From NCBI GenBank assembly GCA_037962975.1, contig CM075674.1, forward strand, positions 39,756,501 to 39,820,500: a stretch of DNA of 64,000 nucleotides, read 5' to 3'. Of the stretch, positions 10,688-23,289 are shown one piece after another. Position 1 is the first letter of the stretch, and every line of letters starts with the position of its first letter. Under the pieces are notes generated by a model. It was given only the letters and a program-made list of their open reading frames with translations, searched no databases and was not told the DNA's origin. A program made the translations under genes and the position numbers. Origin of the DNA: Clitoria ternatea. Its lineage: Eukaryota > Streptophyta > Magnoliopsida > Fabales > Fabaceae.

Positions 10688-13600
10688 TTAGTGAAACAAT
10701 TCTGGATACTGCGTCCTCATAGCATCTTCACGCTCCCAAGTCATTGTTACTTCGTTTCCCTGTTTCCATGCAACTTTTACCAGTGGTACATTTCTGTTCC
10801 TCAAGCGTTTATTTGATCTTTCTAGGATCTGTGTAGGTTCTGTGGAGATGGTCAGATTCTCTCTAACTTCAATATCATCAGTAGCAATCACGTGGTTGGG
10901 ATCCTGTACGTACTTCCTCAGCTGTGATACATGAAATACATTGTGCAGATTTGCCAGGTGAGGGGGAAGTGCAATCTGATATGCCACTGTACCAACCCTC
11001 TTTAGGATCTCATATGGTCCAATGAACCTCGGACTCAATTTCTTACTCTTCAAGGCTCGGCCAATCCCTTTGTGAGGTGAAACCTTCAAAAATACATGCT
11101 CACCGGCTTGGAATTCAAGTGGTTTCCTCCTTTTATCATAATACTGCTTTTGTCTGTCTTGAGATGCCTTCATCTTTTCTCTGATCATTTCTATCTGTTC
11201 AGTAGTCTGCTGCACAATTTCAGGTCCTAACGCCAAACTTTCACCAGTTTCTAACCAACAAAGTGGCATTCGACACTTCCTACCATACAATGCTTCGAAT
11301 GGAGCCATACCAATACTGCTGTGGTAGCTATTATTATACGTGAATTCAATCAATGGAAGAAACTGTTCCCAACTACCACCATGTTCAATCACACAAGATC
11401 GCAGTAAGTCTTCCAAACTTTGTATGGTACGCTCTGACTGTCCATCTGTTTGGGGATGATAAGCTGAGCTTAATCGAAGCTTTGAACCCAATTCCTGATG
11501 CAAGCTTCCCCAGAATCGGGAAGTGAATCTTGGATCTCTATCTGACACAATACTAGATGGTACACCATGTAGTCTTACGATCTCCTTCACATATAACTGT
11601 GCCAACTTTTGTAAAGAGTTCTTCATATTCATTGGGAGGAAGTGAGCAGACTTTGTCAATCTGTCTACAATAACCCAGATTGCATCATTCCCTGAACGTG
11701 TTCTTGGTAATCCTGACACAAAGTCCATTGAGATATCATCCCATTTCCAGACAGGAATCTCTAATGGTTGTAGTTCACCAGATGGCTTCTGGTGTTCTAC
11801 CTTGGCTTTTTGACACACCAGACATGAAGCCACATATTCAACTATCTCCTTCTTCATCCTTGGCCACCAAAAGCTTTTCCTCAGATCTTGATACATCTTA
11901 GTTGATCCAGGATGAATGCTCAACATACTTTTATGCGCTTCTTCTAGAATCGTCCTTCTTAGATCAACATCCTCTGGTACACAAATTCTATTCCTGATTC
12001 TCCAAATTCCATCTGATCCTTCTTGTAGTCCCATATCTTTTCCATTCTCCTGTAATTCTCTCAACTCTTGTAATGGCAAATCTTCTTTCTGTCTTTCACC
12101 TAACAGTTTCAGGAAATCATTGGTTATCTTCAAAGTCCCCAAAGTCATACTCCTTGAAGATTTCATCTCTACACCCAAGTTCATATCTCTGAACTGTTCT
12201 ATCATCTCCATTTCTTTTATCATCAAAAATGCCATATGAATGGACTTTCGGCTTAGTGCATCTGCCACCACATTTGCTTTTCCTGGATGGTACTTCAAAT
12301 CAAAATCATAATCTTTAAGGAACTCCATCCACCTTCGCTGCCTCATGTTCAATTCCTTTTGATCGAACAAATACTTCAAGCTCTTGTGATCACTGAACAC
12401 TTCAAACCTGACTCCATACAAATGGTGTCTCCAGATTTTTAGGGCAAATACCACTGCTGCCAATTCTAGATCATGCGTTGGATAGTTCATCTCATGTGGT
12501 CTCAACTGTCTAGATGCATAAGCTACCACCTTTCTTTGCTGCATCAAAACACATCCTAAGCCCATTTTGGAAGCATCACAATAAACCACGAAATCTTCTT
12601 GTGGATTAGGTAAGATTAAGACTGGAGCAGATGTAAGCTTCAACTTCAGTTCTTGGAAACTTTTCTCACATTCTGGCGTCCAAGAAAAAGGTTGATTCTT
12701 TCGGGTTAGCCGAGTCATTGGTAGGGCAATTTGAGAAAACCCTTCAATGAATCTCTGATAATAACCAGCCAATCCCAGAAAACTTCGTATCTCAGTGACT
12801 GAAGTAGGTCTCTCCCATTTTACCACAGCTTCTATTTTAGAAGGATCCACAGATACTCCTTTGTTTGAGATTACATGGCCTAGGAATTTTACCTCTTTCA
12901 ACCAGAATTCACATTTTGATAACTTTGCATACAACTGCTTCTCCTTCAAAATCTGCAATACCACTCGAAGATGCTTTTCATGTTCCTCTGCAGTTTTTGA
13001 ATAGATCAGAATATCATCAATGAAAATGATGACAAATTGATCCAAGTAGGGTTGAAATACTCGATTCATGTAATCCATGAATACGGCTGGGGCATTGGTC
13101 ACTCCGAAGGGCATCACAAGGTACTCGTAATGACCATATCGTGTCCTAAAGGCTGTCTTTGGAATATCCTCAGACTTGACACGAATCTGATGATACCCCG
13201 ATCGTAGATCAATCTTGGAAAACACTGCAGCATCTCTCAATTGGTCTATCAGATCATCAATTCTGGGTAGAGGATATCTATTCTTCACCGTCAATTTGTT
13301 CAGTTGACGATAATCTACGCATAACCTCATGCTTCCATCTTTCTTCTTGACAAGTAATACTGGCGCTCCCCATGGTGACACACTTGGTCTGATGAAATGC
13401 TTCTCCAGCAACTCCTCAATTTGTTTCTTCAGTTCCGCCAGTTCAATTGGTGCCATACGGTATGGAGCTTTAGACACTGGTTCTGCTCCTGGAATTAAAT
13501 CAATGGAGAATTCTACCTCACGTTCTGGAGGTAAACTTGAGACATCTTCAGGAAATACTTCAGGAAATTCAGAAACAACCGGCATCTCAATTGTTTTAGG

Positions 13601-15100
13601 TTCACCATCTTCTTTGTAAAGAGTAAATAAAGCAAACAGTTGACTTTCACCTTGTAGTACATAGGTCCTGAGGTTGTCAGAATTTAGATTTTCTGATGGA
13701 AATATCACGGTCTTGTTGTGACAATCCACCAAAACTCGATTTGTCGATAACCAGTCCATCCCCAGAATCACCTCTAGATCCTTCAAAGGTAAACAAACAA
13801 GATCGACAAGAAAGTGTCTACCTTCTATGAGTATAGAACATTCGTTACACACCTTAGCAGTCCTAAGTTGTGTACCGGTGGGAGTGGAAACAATCAGATC
13901 ATATGTCATAAGCTTCACAGGTAATTGAAAGCGTCTAACACACTCATTAGAAATGAAGGAATGCGTAGCACCAGAATCAAATAACACAGATAGGATTGTA
14001 CCATTAATCTCACACTTACTTTGTACGAGGTCATCAGCTTGGTCTGCCTCTGCACCGCTGATGGCATAGACTCTCCCAGCTGTTTGTTGCAACCTCTGAT
14101 TTGTGGACTCCCTGTTCTGTCTTGGAGGTTGTGCAGTACGTGTGTCTTCTCCTCGGCCTCTCTGATAATTAGAGCCTCTTGGTTCACTCATAGTGTTCCT
14201 GTTATTGTTTTGATTGTTCTGCGGACAATTTGGACTGATGTGTCCTTTTTGGTTACATCGGAAGCAAGTGATCTCTTCAAGACGTCTATTACAATCACGT
14301 ACATGATGATTACCTCTACACTTAAGACACCTCATGTTATTGCGTCTATCAAAAGATGACGATGATGATGATCCGCCTCTGGAGCGATTTGGATAGAACG
14401 ATCCTCTTCTTTTGAAATCAACTGCCTGAGGTTTCAGTTGTCTATTGGCCTTTTCATGTGCCAGTCTAGCTTGGTGATTCTCTTCAAAGATTCTGCATTT
14501 GTTGATCAGAATAGGAAAATTCTGAATTTCTTGGTACCCTATCGCTTCTTTGATTTCCAGATTCAGTCCGTTCTCAAATTTAACACATTTCGATTCTTCG
14601 GCACCAGCCTGTTGAAAAGGAGGGTAAAAGAGAGATAGTTCTTCAAACTTTGCAGCATATTCTCCAACGGACATCGAGCCTTGTTTCAACTCCATAAATT
14701 CCAGCTCCTTGCGACTTTTCACACTTGCTGGAAAATATTTCTCCAGGAAACAGTCTTTGAAGTTGGCCCAGATCAAAGGTCTGTCAGTCTCGATCATACG
14801 GATTCTAGCATGAATCCACCAGTTCTCTGCCTCTTCCACCTACATATAGGTGGCATACTCCATCTTTTCGTATTCTGTGCAGGGCAATGCTCGAAAGATG
14901 CGCTCCATTTCCTTGGCCCAAAGATATGCTCCTTCTGGATTATAACCTCCTTTGAATTGTGAAGGCTTTCTCTTCAGGAAGTGGTCTAACCCATGGAGTC
15001 CTCCAGTGCTCCTTGGTTGGTTTTGTCGTTCTATGGCTTCAGCTAAACGGTTGAAAGCTGCTGCCATATCGTTGTTGTTGTTGTTGTTGTTTCTTGCCAT
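10688..15100 (-). CDS. Ty3/gypsy gag-pol polyprotein, one in-frame stop in gag
   Basis: An 86-codon opening (start at 15100, run of Asn at the N-terminus) and a 1383-codon reading frame are in the same frame, separated only by one TAG at 14840-14842 in gag. Counting from 14839, the CCHC knuckles CLKCRGNHHVRDC and CFRCNQKGHISPNC lie near residues 168-205. Protease DSGATHS is near 286 and reverse transcriptase FIDDILIYS near 604. RNase H VVYCDAS is near 750. The integrase HHCC zinc region is near 975-1010, with the DDE core from about 1038 to 1135. The end, WEREDAMRTQYPELFH, is chromodomain-like. Pol is otherwise open over 4.1 kb. The stop would block normal gag-pol translation unless read through or spliced. 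Confidence 0.95.
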
Positions 15101-15380
15101 CCTATATTCGTAGTTTGGTTTATACCAATTCTAAGGAATATCATATATAAATACTACATAACTATCATTATTCTATAATTTAGCAGTTAAGCAATCAATC
15201 ATATCACACATTTATCATATTATCAAGCGGTAATCAAAACAAATCTTTTTGCAATTAATCAGTCAAGCATAAGTCATATAGTATACATTTAGCATGTTAT
15301 CAAGCAAGAAATCAAACATTTCACATATTATGTCGAGAAACAGTACATGTCATAACAGTTGGTCCTGAATTTTTGAAAAT

Positions 15381-15392
15381 GCTCTGATACCA
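15381..15392 (-). other. Primer-binding site (initiator tRNA-Met type)
   Basis: On the minus strand TGGTATCAGAGC begins 3 nt after the end of the 5' LTR. This is the classical plant PBS complementary to the 3' end of initiator tRNA-Met. It confirms the minus orientation of the element. Confidence 0.93.
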
Positions 15393-15395
15393 ACA

Positions 15396-18330
15396 TGTAA
15401 CGCCCCGAAACGTTGATTAAAATTTTTGAGTAAATTTTTCGCTTTTTCGAAAGATCATTTTAAAAATTCATCAATTTATTTCAGAGTTTATGTAACAGTT
15501 GATAACAGCGGAAAAATTATCATACATGCTAGACGTGAATAATTAAATTCAAGAAAATACTTAAGTAGCGGAAACGATTTAGAAAATAATGGTACATGAC
15601 ATATTATACTTATTACAACCCATAAAATCAAAGTTCAGGTAATAATCCAAATAGACATTCATCATGGCATCACTCTGCATTCTGCATGTCATTCGCTGTA
15701 AAAATTAATGTAAGAGTGAGACAGAATATAGAATAAATATAAAATAGATATAATTGCACAAACACAATCAACAACTCATAATGATATGATGAATATGCCA
15801 AACAAGTCCATTTAATAATTCTTCAATTAGTTAAATGATGTCATGCTGGATCCATTTGGTTTGGTGAGAATACTGCAGTAAAAGTCTCATAGAGACACAA
15901 TTAGGGCTTTAGCATATACCATGAATCCCTATACTTCATGGCGCTTAAGTACCGAAGTACACAATATCATCAGTAGGACTTTTGCATAAACCATGAATCC
16001 CTACACTCCATGGCACACAACAAAATAGGGCTTAACTCATCATAGAGTAACCCCCCACCAGGGTAGGCAATCATGGAACCCCTAAATTCCATGGTACGTC
16101 CGAATGCTTATGATGCATGAATGCCTTTAATTCTTTTAACATACCATGATATCCATATTTCCAAAATCTCTTAGAATACAAGTCCCCAAAGGACACAACA
16201 CTTGTAATAATTCACAAAATCATGGTTTTACTGTTTTGAGTCACATGTATCAATATTACAAGGCATTCATGTACATACAAAGTGGTTTCGTTATTCATAA
16301 TTATTCATCACCACATCAAACAAACTGCATAATGCTCAACAACATTTCTAATAACTCATAATCACTCAAGAATTCAATAATAAATTTTTATTCATAGAGA
16401 AAATATCATTTTCTTTCATAATAGCCTTAATCAATGAATTTCAGCATTCCCAACAGCAACATATATTAGCAAAACAGTCATAACATGAGCAATTCAACTC
16501 CTTTTTAGATGATTCCACTTTCTATAGCTTAACAATACAATTATCTACAACTTCCATGAAGAACACAACTTCAGATTCCAATCAGAAATACCACTTATTC
16601 ATAAAATACCATACTGCCTCAAGATAAGTTTTTCCAAAATGTACACAGATTAGTATTTAGAACGTATCTGGAGTTACAAACGTGATTTTGACATGAAACC
16701 AATTCTAAATTATTATTAACACACATATCTACAATTTCCATGAAGACACCAACCCCTAATTTTCACCACAAACTTCCCAGTTTTTAAAAAACAAGATTCG
16801 AATTTCAAAATTTCAGAATTTTAGAATTTCAGCTTGCATATACTTCAGTAATTTGAGCATAACTTGAGCTACAAAATTTATTTTGATGTGAAACCACTTT
16901 CTAAAAATCCACAATATATATATCTACAACTTTCATGAAGACATTCAAGGCTGATTACGCATGTATAATTCCCATCATATCAAAATATACACAAAACATG
17001 GAACAAATCTTTCACTCGAACATGCAGTAGTAATTTGGCTATAACTTTTGCTATACATACTCAAATTAATCGAATCAGGTCTCATAATTTAGATAACAAA
17101 AAGATCTACAATTTTCATGAAGAAGTCAAAGGCAAATTCATACGTTTTCAGTTTCAAAATTAAGCCACAAGATGCGAAATTAAGACTGAAATCCTAGAAC
17201 AGCATGCAACTCTACCCATTTCATAGTTATTCACCACCCTCTCCCCTCTTACTTGGTTTGTCGATTGAAATGGTTCCTTACAGTCCCCAAAGTTGTTCGA
17301 ATTGAAGAAGAATCCGTTCACAAGTTTGTTCCAATCTGCCTTAGTAAATGGGGCTGATTTAATAATGCCAGATAAGTGGGGAACATTAGCTGGAAGATTA
17401 GGTGGGATAATGGAGCCTTTTGACCCCTTTCACAGTCAGTTTTGCATTGGTTGGAATAAAATATACAAAAGTATTATAATGGATGCAACTTTCCCTTGTG
17501 ATTGGTTCGTTGTGCCACTCATTTTTGGATTCATGTGATTAAGTGGGCTGATCACTAGCTGAAGTGGAAATAAAAGGTATTCACTGTTGAAGGATTTGTA
17601 GAGGTCGGCATAGCGTGAGGGTGGTATAGAGTGTGAAATGGCGGTGTTGAGTGACGGGCGGTGTTGAGTGACGGGCGGTGTTGTGTGAAGGGCGGTGTTG
17701 AGTGTATCTTAAGAGATGTCCATGCTCTAAAAAATGTTCACGTTACTCCGCCAAGGCATTTGACCTCGTCAATGCTTATGACTCCGCCAAAACGTGTGAC
17801 CCCGCCTAAATTTACTACTCCGTCAAGGCATTTGACTTCGTCAATGCTTATGACTCCGCCAAAACGTGTGACCCCGCCTAAATTTACTACTCCGTCAAGG
17901 CATTAGACCCCGTCTAGGCTTATTACTCCGTCAAAACGTGTGACTCCGTCTAATCTTATTACTCCGCCAAGGCATGAGACCCCGTCTATGCTTATTGCTC
18001 TGTTAAAACGTGTGACCCCGTTTAAGCTCATTACTCCGCCAGGGTACGTGACTCCGCCTAAGCTTTACTCCGTCAAGGTACGTGACTCCGCCTAAGTTTT
18101 ACTCTGTCAAGGTACGTGACTCCGGAGTGAATCCTTTGAAGAACTTGACTCGGAATTTGAGTCTTATCTATGAGAATCTATGAAATTTCTAAATTTCATC
18201 CAAAAATAAAAAAAAAATTTTGAAGTATAATAGACCATTTATAAAGCGTTCTATTCATTGTTTAACACATATAGACCTTCCATGCTTTATAAATTACATA
18301 ATTGAATTATTATTAAAGTAGGATGTTACA
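15396..18330 (-). repeat. LTR of gypsy element (5' LTR in element sense)
   Basis: 2935 bp with the same TGTAACGCCC start and GGATGTTACA end as 7650-10634 and nearly identical throughout. Adjacent to the PBS, so it is the promoter-bearing 5' LTR. The second GGTGG target copy follows at 18331-18335. Confidence 0.95.
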
Positions 18331-18657
18331 GGTGGCGTCAGCACGCAGCTGGCGAAAAAGGGGAAGACCCCTTCCTCTTCGTCTTCCTCTGGTCTTCCGA
18401 CTGAGGTCGTTCAGGTAATTCAAAACCTGAACGATGAGCTACAGGAGGAGCGACGTCAGAGGCAGTTGCTGTTGGAGCGGCACGAGGCGGACCGACAGAA
18501 GGCCGAGGCGGACCGACAGCGGGCCGAGGAGCAGCACGCCGAGACTCGTCGGCAACTTGCTCAGCAGCAGGAGCTACTGATGCAGTTGATGGCGAGGCTA
18601 CCTCCCCCCACTTCCCAGGCGCCCCCACCACCACCCCAGGATCCCCCACCACCTTGA

Positions 18658-19004
18658 TTGTAGTTCTTTTATTTATACACATAGTATATTTGATTTTTAG
18701 TTATGTTATATTTTCATTCAGTATTTATTTTGTCATTCTTTATTTATTATGTCAATATTTATTGGTAATTACATTCAAATCACAAAGCCTTATTCTACCT
18801 ATCATTAATAATTCAACCTATTTCATAAATTAATTTAATCTATTATTTTGTTTTTAATAATAATTTATTACTTCAAAAAAATTATTTTAATTTAATTATA
18901 AAATTTTATCAGCCAATACAAAATACAAAATATTAAGATATTTTTAAAGCTAAATTAACAAAACCAGTCAATATTGAATCAATTTTAAAAAAATTTAAAA
19001 ATTC
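18658..19004. other. AT-rich 3' flank of CACTA second gene
   Basis: Follows the TGA at 18657. Very AT-rich, no ORF of note. It would hold the polyadenylation region of the CACTA transcript. No other feature seen. Confidence 0.6.
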
Positions 19005-19592
19005 TCGTTAGCGACGGTCCACGTCCGTCGCTGACTTATTAACACTAGCGACGGACGTTGTGGTCGCTACCTGACAACCACTAGCGACGGACGTTGTGGT
19101 CGCTACCTGACAACCACTAGCGACGGAGGTTGTGGTCGCTACCTGACAAACACTAGCGACGGACGTTGTGGTCGCTACCTGACAACCACTAGCGACGGAC
19201 GTCGGCGTCGCTACATCGCAACCACTAGCGACGGATATTGTGGTCGCTACATCGCAACCACTAGCGACGGATTGCCTTGGTCGCTGTATCACTACCTATA
19301 GCGACGGCATACGGTGGTCGCTGGTGGCTGTTAGTAGCGACGGGGTCTCGAGGTCGCTGTATGGCAACACTTAGCGACGGCTGGAGTTATTGGGGCAGAG
19401 ACGATTTTAGCGACGGCCTTACGCCGTCAATAAGGTAGCGACGGCATGTATGTGGTCGCTGGTGTGTTTTCGACGAGGGTTTTAGCGACGTCCTCTTTCT
19501 CGTCTGCGATGCCGTCGCTAATGGTTTTAGCGACGGGAATTCCATTGATTAGCGACCAATTCCTTCCGTCGCTAACAGTTGTTTTTTTAGTG
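19005..19592. repeat. Subterminal repeats and right terminus of CACTA 1
   Basis: ACTAGCGACGG followed by a GTGGTCGCTAC-type block repeats with a 36-bp period at 19043, 19079, 19115 and 19151, and continues in degenerate form. In the last 150 bp the motif also appears inverted (CCGTCGCTA). Such dense subterminal motifs are the binding sites of the TNP1-type protein in En/Spm. The block ends in CAGTTGTTTTTTTAGTG at 19592. The reverse complement starts CACTA, the family hallmark. Confidence 0.92.
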
Positions 19593-22500
19593 GTGTTTCA
19601 TAACAATGACATGCAACCCAGAATGGAATGAGATCAAAAGATTCCTTTCCATGAAGAATGTTAAAGCCGAGGATCGGCCAGACATCCTTTGTAGGGTCTT
19701 CAAAATTAAATTATATCAACTTATTCATGACTTGAAGGATGGATCTATACTTGGAAAAACTGTTGGTTGTAAGTAATGCAAATTATATTGTTCTATTTTT
19801 ATTTACCTTTAACGTTTAATTCTTAATATTAACAAATTCATATTTATTTAATTATGTAATTTATAGGTGTTTCTACAATAGAATTTCAGAAACGCGGATT
19901 GCCCCATGCTCATATTCTTCTTTTCATGGACCCTGCCAATAAACCAAAGGGTGTAGAAGATATTAATCAGTTTATATCTGTAAAGATTCCAAATGAAGAA
20001 CTTAATCCTACATTGTTTGTTTTGGTACAAAAATACATGGTCCATGGTCCATGTGGACCATACAATAAAAAATGCCCCTGCATGAAGAATGGAAGATGCT
20101 CCAAAAATTTTCCAAAGCAAATGCGTAATAGGACAGTCATTGATGAAGAGGGTTTTTCAAGATATAGGCGAAGAGATGATGGAAGAACTATTAAGAAAAA
20201 AGGTGTTGATTTAGACAACAGTTTCATTGTTCCCTATAATGCTGCTCTATTATTGAAATATAGTTGTCATATCAACATAGAGTATACATGCCAGACAAGT
20301 TCAATTAAGTACCTCTTCAAATATGTTCACAAAGGGAGTGATAGAGTGACCGCAACATTATTAAAGGAGGGTGTCATAGATGAAATCAAAACATACTATG
20401 ATTGCAGGTACATCTCATGTCTATAGACTTTGCAATAAGACAAACTTTTATTTATATAGTTTTGAATAATATATTATAAACTATAAGATTCTGTTATATG
20501 AATTTGATAAAAATGCAAGGTTTCGGTTCAATGACTTCATATAGTTCTTCCCATTATTGTTAGAATGAATTCTCCATCATCATGTGTATATGCTTCAAAA
20601 TTTGCTAAACTTTTTCTTATATCATTTTGAGATTTCATAAATTGTTTTTCTTATTATTAATAAAATAGTATTTATCTCTATTGAATATTTTAATGTTTAT
20701 ACACTTTACAATAAGATTAACTTTTGGTTATATATTTTCTATATGTCATAATATGTGTATTAAATTATTAATAAAGTGTAGAATAGATGTAGTCAAACTA
20801 ATTTTTTCCTTATATAGTTTTTACATAAGATAATATGTTTGTAATTCTTAACAAATGTTACTAATCCAAACATAATATCAATGTACGTACATCTCAGCCT
20901 GTGAAGCAAGTTGGCGATTGTTCAGTTTTGATATACAATTAAAAGAACCACCAGTTATTCGACTAAACTTTCATCTTCCCAATCAGCAATCCATAGTGTA
21001 TGAAGATGGGGAAAACATTGAGAATGTTTTAAATAGGGCTGACTTGAAGGATACAATGTTCATTGGCTGGATGAAGGCAAACAAATTACACCCTCAAGCA
21101 AGAACACTAACATATGCTGATTTTCCCTCAAAATTTGTTTGGAAACAAAAGTGTGGAATTTGGATGCTGAGGAAACAGGGGTATGCAATCGAGAGGATAT
21201 ACCATGTTCCACCCAATGTTGGAGAACAATATTATATGCATTTATTATTAAATGTGCAAAAAGGGTGCACAGACTATGTACAAATTCGTACGGTTAATGG
21301 GATAACATATGATACTTTCAAAGAAGCATGTTATGCACTTGGATTGTTACAGGATGATAGAGAGTTTGTGCATGCTATCAATGAGGCATCAACATGGTCT
21401 TCTGCCTATTATCTCCAAAAATTGTGTTCAATTTTATTGGTATCTAACAACATTTGTATGCCTGAGGTTGTTTGGAATAGTTGTTGGAGACAATTATCTG
21501 ATGATGTCATTTACAAACAAAGGATGTTGATGGAATGTCATGGTCAGTTTCTTAGTTGTATACAATGCATAAATATTACTAAACTATATTATTTTATCTT
21601 TATATTTATAATTGATCTCTTTATGTTTACAGATATTCATTTTGGTGATGAAGAAATCAAACAAATTTGTCTGGCAGATATAGAACACATCATGCAAAGC
21701 AATGGTAGAAGTTTGAAAGAGTTCCATGGAATGCCATATCCTTCAACCAGCTTGGTTGACAACTTACAAGAGAGGATAATTATTGAAGAATTGAATTTTA
21801 ATCGTGCTGATTTGTTGGTAACCCTTGAGAGATATCAATCATGTTTAAATCTAGAACAAAATTATGCTTTTGAGGTTATAATGAATGTTGTCGATCAGAA
21901 TAAAGGTGGTTTCTTCTTTCTATATGGATATAAGAGGACAGGGAAAACATTTATCTGGAACACTTTATCTACAACAATTAGATCCAAAGGTCAGATTTGC
22001 TTAAATGTTGCCTCAAGTGGAATTGCATCCCTTTTATTGCCCAATGGTAGGACTGCACATTCTAGATTCAAAATCCCCTTGATTGTTAATGAGGATTCAA
22101 CCTGTAATATTAAGCAGGGATCGGTTCATGCAAAGTTAATTCAGCAATCAAGACTTATCATTTGGGATGAAGCTCCAATGGTAAATAAATTCTGCTTTGA
22201 GGCTTTGGACAAAACTTTAAAAGACATTCTTTGTTCTTCATCTTCATTTGATCTCACACTCCCTTTTAGAGGTAAGGTTATTGTTCTTGGAGATGACTTT
22301 AGACAAATATTGTCTGTTATTCCCAAAGGGTCCAGACAAGACATTTGTCATGCAATAATTAATTCATCTTATCTTTGGTCTTCTTGTCAAGTTTTGAGGT
22401 TAACAAGAAACATGCGTCTTCAACAAGCAAACCAATCTAAAGATGATACCAGGCAATTCAGTGATTACCTTCTTAATGTAGGTGATGGCCTCATTGGAGA

Positions 22501-23289
22501 TTCAACCGAAGGGGAATCTGAAGTTCGAATTCCAGATGATATTCTTATACACCAGTCTGATTCATCTCTTGATGAATTAATTAACTTTGTATATCCAGAT
22601 ATGTTACAACACCCAAACACAAATGGATATTTCAAAGACAGATCAATCTTAGCTCCTACATTAGATGTGGTTTCTAAAGTGAATAATTACATCATGGAGA
22701 AGATACAAGGACAGGAAAAGTCATATCTGTGTTCAGACTCTATTTGTAGACAAGAAAATTGCTCAAATTTTGAATTGGAGACCTTTACTCCAGACGTTCT
22801 TAATGCAATTAATTGTTCTGGTCTTCCTCCTCATGAATTGATCTTAAAATAGGTGTTCCTGTGATGCTATTAAGAAATATAGATCAATCTAGCAGATTGT
22901 GTAATGGTACCAGGCTACAAGTCAGAAGACTTGGTAATAATATCCTTCAATGTCAGGTGTTAACAGGGACTCGAATTGGGGACATCGTTCACATTCCAAG
23001 AATGAGCATGATACCTTCCTCAGAAACTCTTCCCATTAAATTTCAAAGAAGACAGTTTCCAATCATGGTGTCATTTGCAATGACAATAAATAAGTCTCAA
23101 GGATAAACTCTTTCAAATGTTGGGCTATATTTACCCCAACCGGTCTTTACACATGGCCAATTATATGTTGCATTGTCAAGAGTCAGATCAAGAAAAGGTC
23201 TAAGGATCCTACTTGAAAATCATCATGATATTTCTCCAAACCACACCATCAACGTTGTGTACAGGGAGATATTTTCTAAGTTGTCTTAG
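19593..23289 (+). pseudogene. Helitron RepHel protein, truncated and decayed
   Basis: Rep part: HUH-type motif in RGLPHAHILLF near 19893 and the two-tyrosine motif YLFKY near 20310. Helicase part (Pif1-like): Walker A GYKRTGKT near 21928, Walker B IIWDEAPM near 22157, then ILGDDFRQIL-like and LTRNMRL motifs. Introns fit at 19769-19866 and 21543-21632, with correct phase. Defects seen: no N-terminus, a 479-bp insertion at 20418-20896, loss of one base in an A-run at 22846-22849 that shifts HELILK out of frame with the following IGVPVMLLRN, and TAA at 23104-23106 where the family has Gln before TLSNVGLYL. The end is TAG at 23287-23289. No active protein can be made from this copy. Confidence 0.93.
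20418..20896. mobile_element. Small insertion with 10-bp duplicated GTACATCTCA
   Basis: GTACATCTCA occurs at 20408-20417 and 20887-20896. Joining the flanks after removing one copy restores the frame CRYISACEA. Reading it as an intron using GT-AG does not keep the conserved residues. It is AT-rich, has no ORF and no clear terminal inverted repeat, and contains a diverged internal direct repeat (ACTTTGCAATAAGA near 20427 and ACTTTACAATAAGA near 20703). A 9-10 bp duplication suggests a Mutator-like origin, but that is inference. Confidence 0.6.

Larger units (their letters stand above)
7650..18330 (-). mobile_element. Ty3/gypsy LTR retrotransposon, nearly complete
   Basis: A 10.7-kb element in minus orientation with two long LTRs (7650-10634 and 15396-18330), a primer-binding site, a polypurine tract, one gag-pol reading frame and a GGTGG target duplication. 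Domain order is gag, two CCHC knuckles, protease, reverse transcriptase, RNase H, integrase, then a chromodomain-like tail. This is Ty3/gypsy order, and the tail plus 3-kb LTRs suggest a chromovirus of the Tekay type (inference). By eye the two LTRs differ at roughly two dozen bases plus one 52-bp tandem duplication, which indicates a recent insertion. It lies inside an exon of the CACTA second gene. Confidence 0.96.
6144..18657 (+). pseudogene. CACTA second gene, TNP1/Ptta-like, split by retrotransposon
   Basis: Related to the plant transposase family Ptta/En/Spm (PF03004), the accessory protein thought to bind subterminal repeats. ATG at 6144 follows an AG acceptor. Likely exons are 6144-6493 (proline-rich), 6757-6883, 6965-7226, 7313-7414 and 7489-7649. 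The last resumes at 18336 and ends in TGA at 18655-18657. The family block NRANRAADAAASVYTGGSIS is in the third exon. The C-terminus is a charged, coiled-coil-like run rich in Glu, Arg and Gln, ending in a proline stretch. Two defects are seen. The reading frame shifts by one between about 7000 and 7015, and a 10.7-kb gypsy element sits in the fifth exon, between the two bases GG and the C of a glycine codon once one TSD copy is discounted. Confidence 0.85.
1735..19592 (+). mobile_element. CACTA (En/Spm) transposon 1, left end not located
   Basis: A DNA transposon carrying a TNP2-like transposase gene (2350-6110) and a TNP1/Ptta-like gene (6144-18657) on the plus strand. The right end is clear. 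Subterminal AGCGACGG repeats run 19008-19570 and the terminus reads TTTTTTTAGTG at 19592, whose complement is CACTAAAAAAAC. The DNA beyond 19592 is Helitron coding sequence, so the element is inserted in a Helitron. No CACTA terminus and no AGCGACGG repeats are seen between 1 and 2350. The left end is therefore off the window or deleted, and the start given here is only the first motif shared with the element interior. A Ty3/gypsy element (7650-18330) lies inside. The element is defective because its transposase gene is broken. Confidence 0.9.

Noticed and set aside
13329..13619. Plus-strand ORF of 96 codons across the gypsy pol region
   Set aside because: Shadow of the minus-strand pol gene, as are the others between 11680 and 14962.
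19008..19580. Regular 36-bp direct repeats that look CRISPR-like
   Set aside because: There are no unique spacers. The whole 36-bp unit repeats, the DNA is plant nuclear, and the array ends at a CACTA terminus, so it is a subterminal transposon array.
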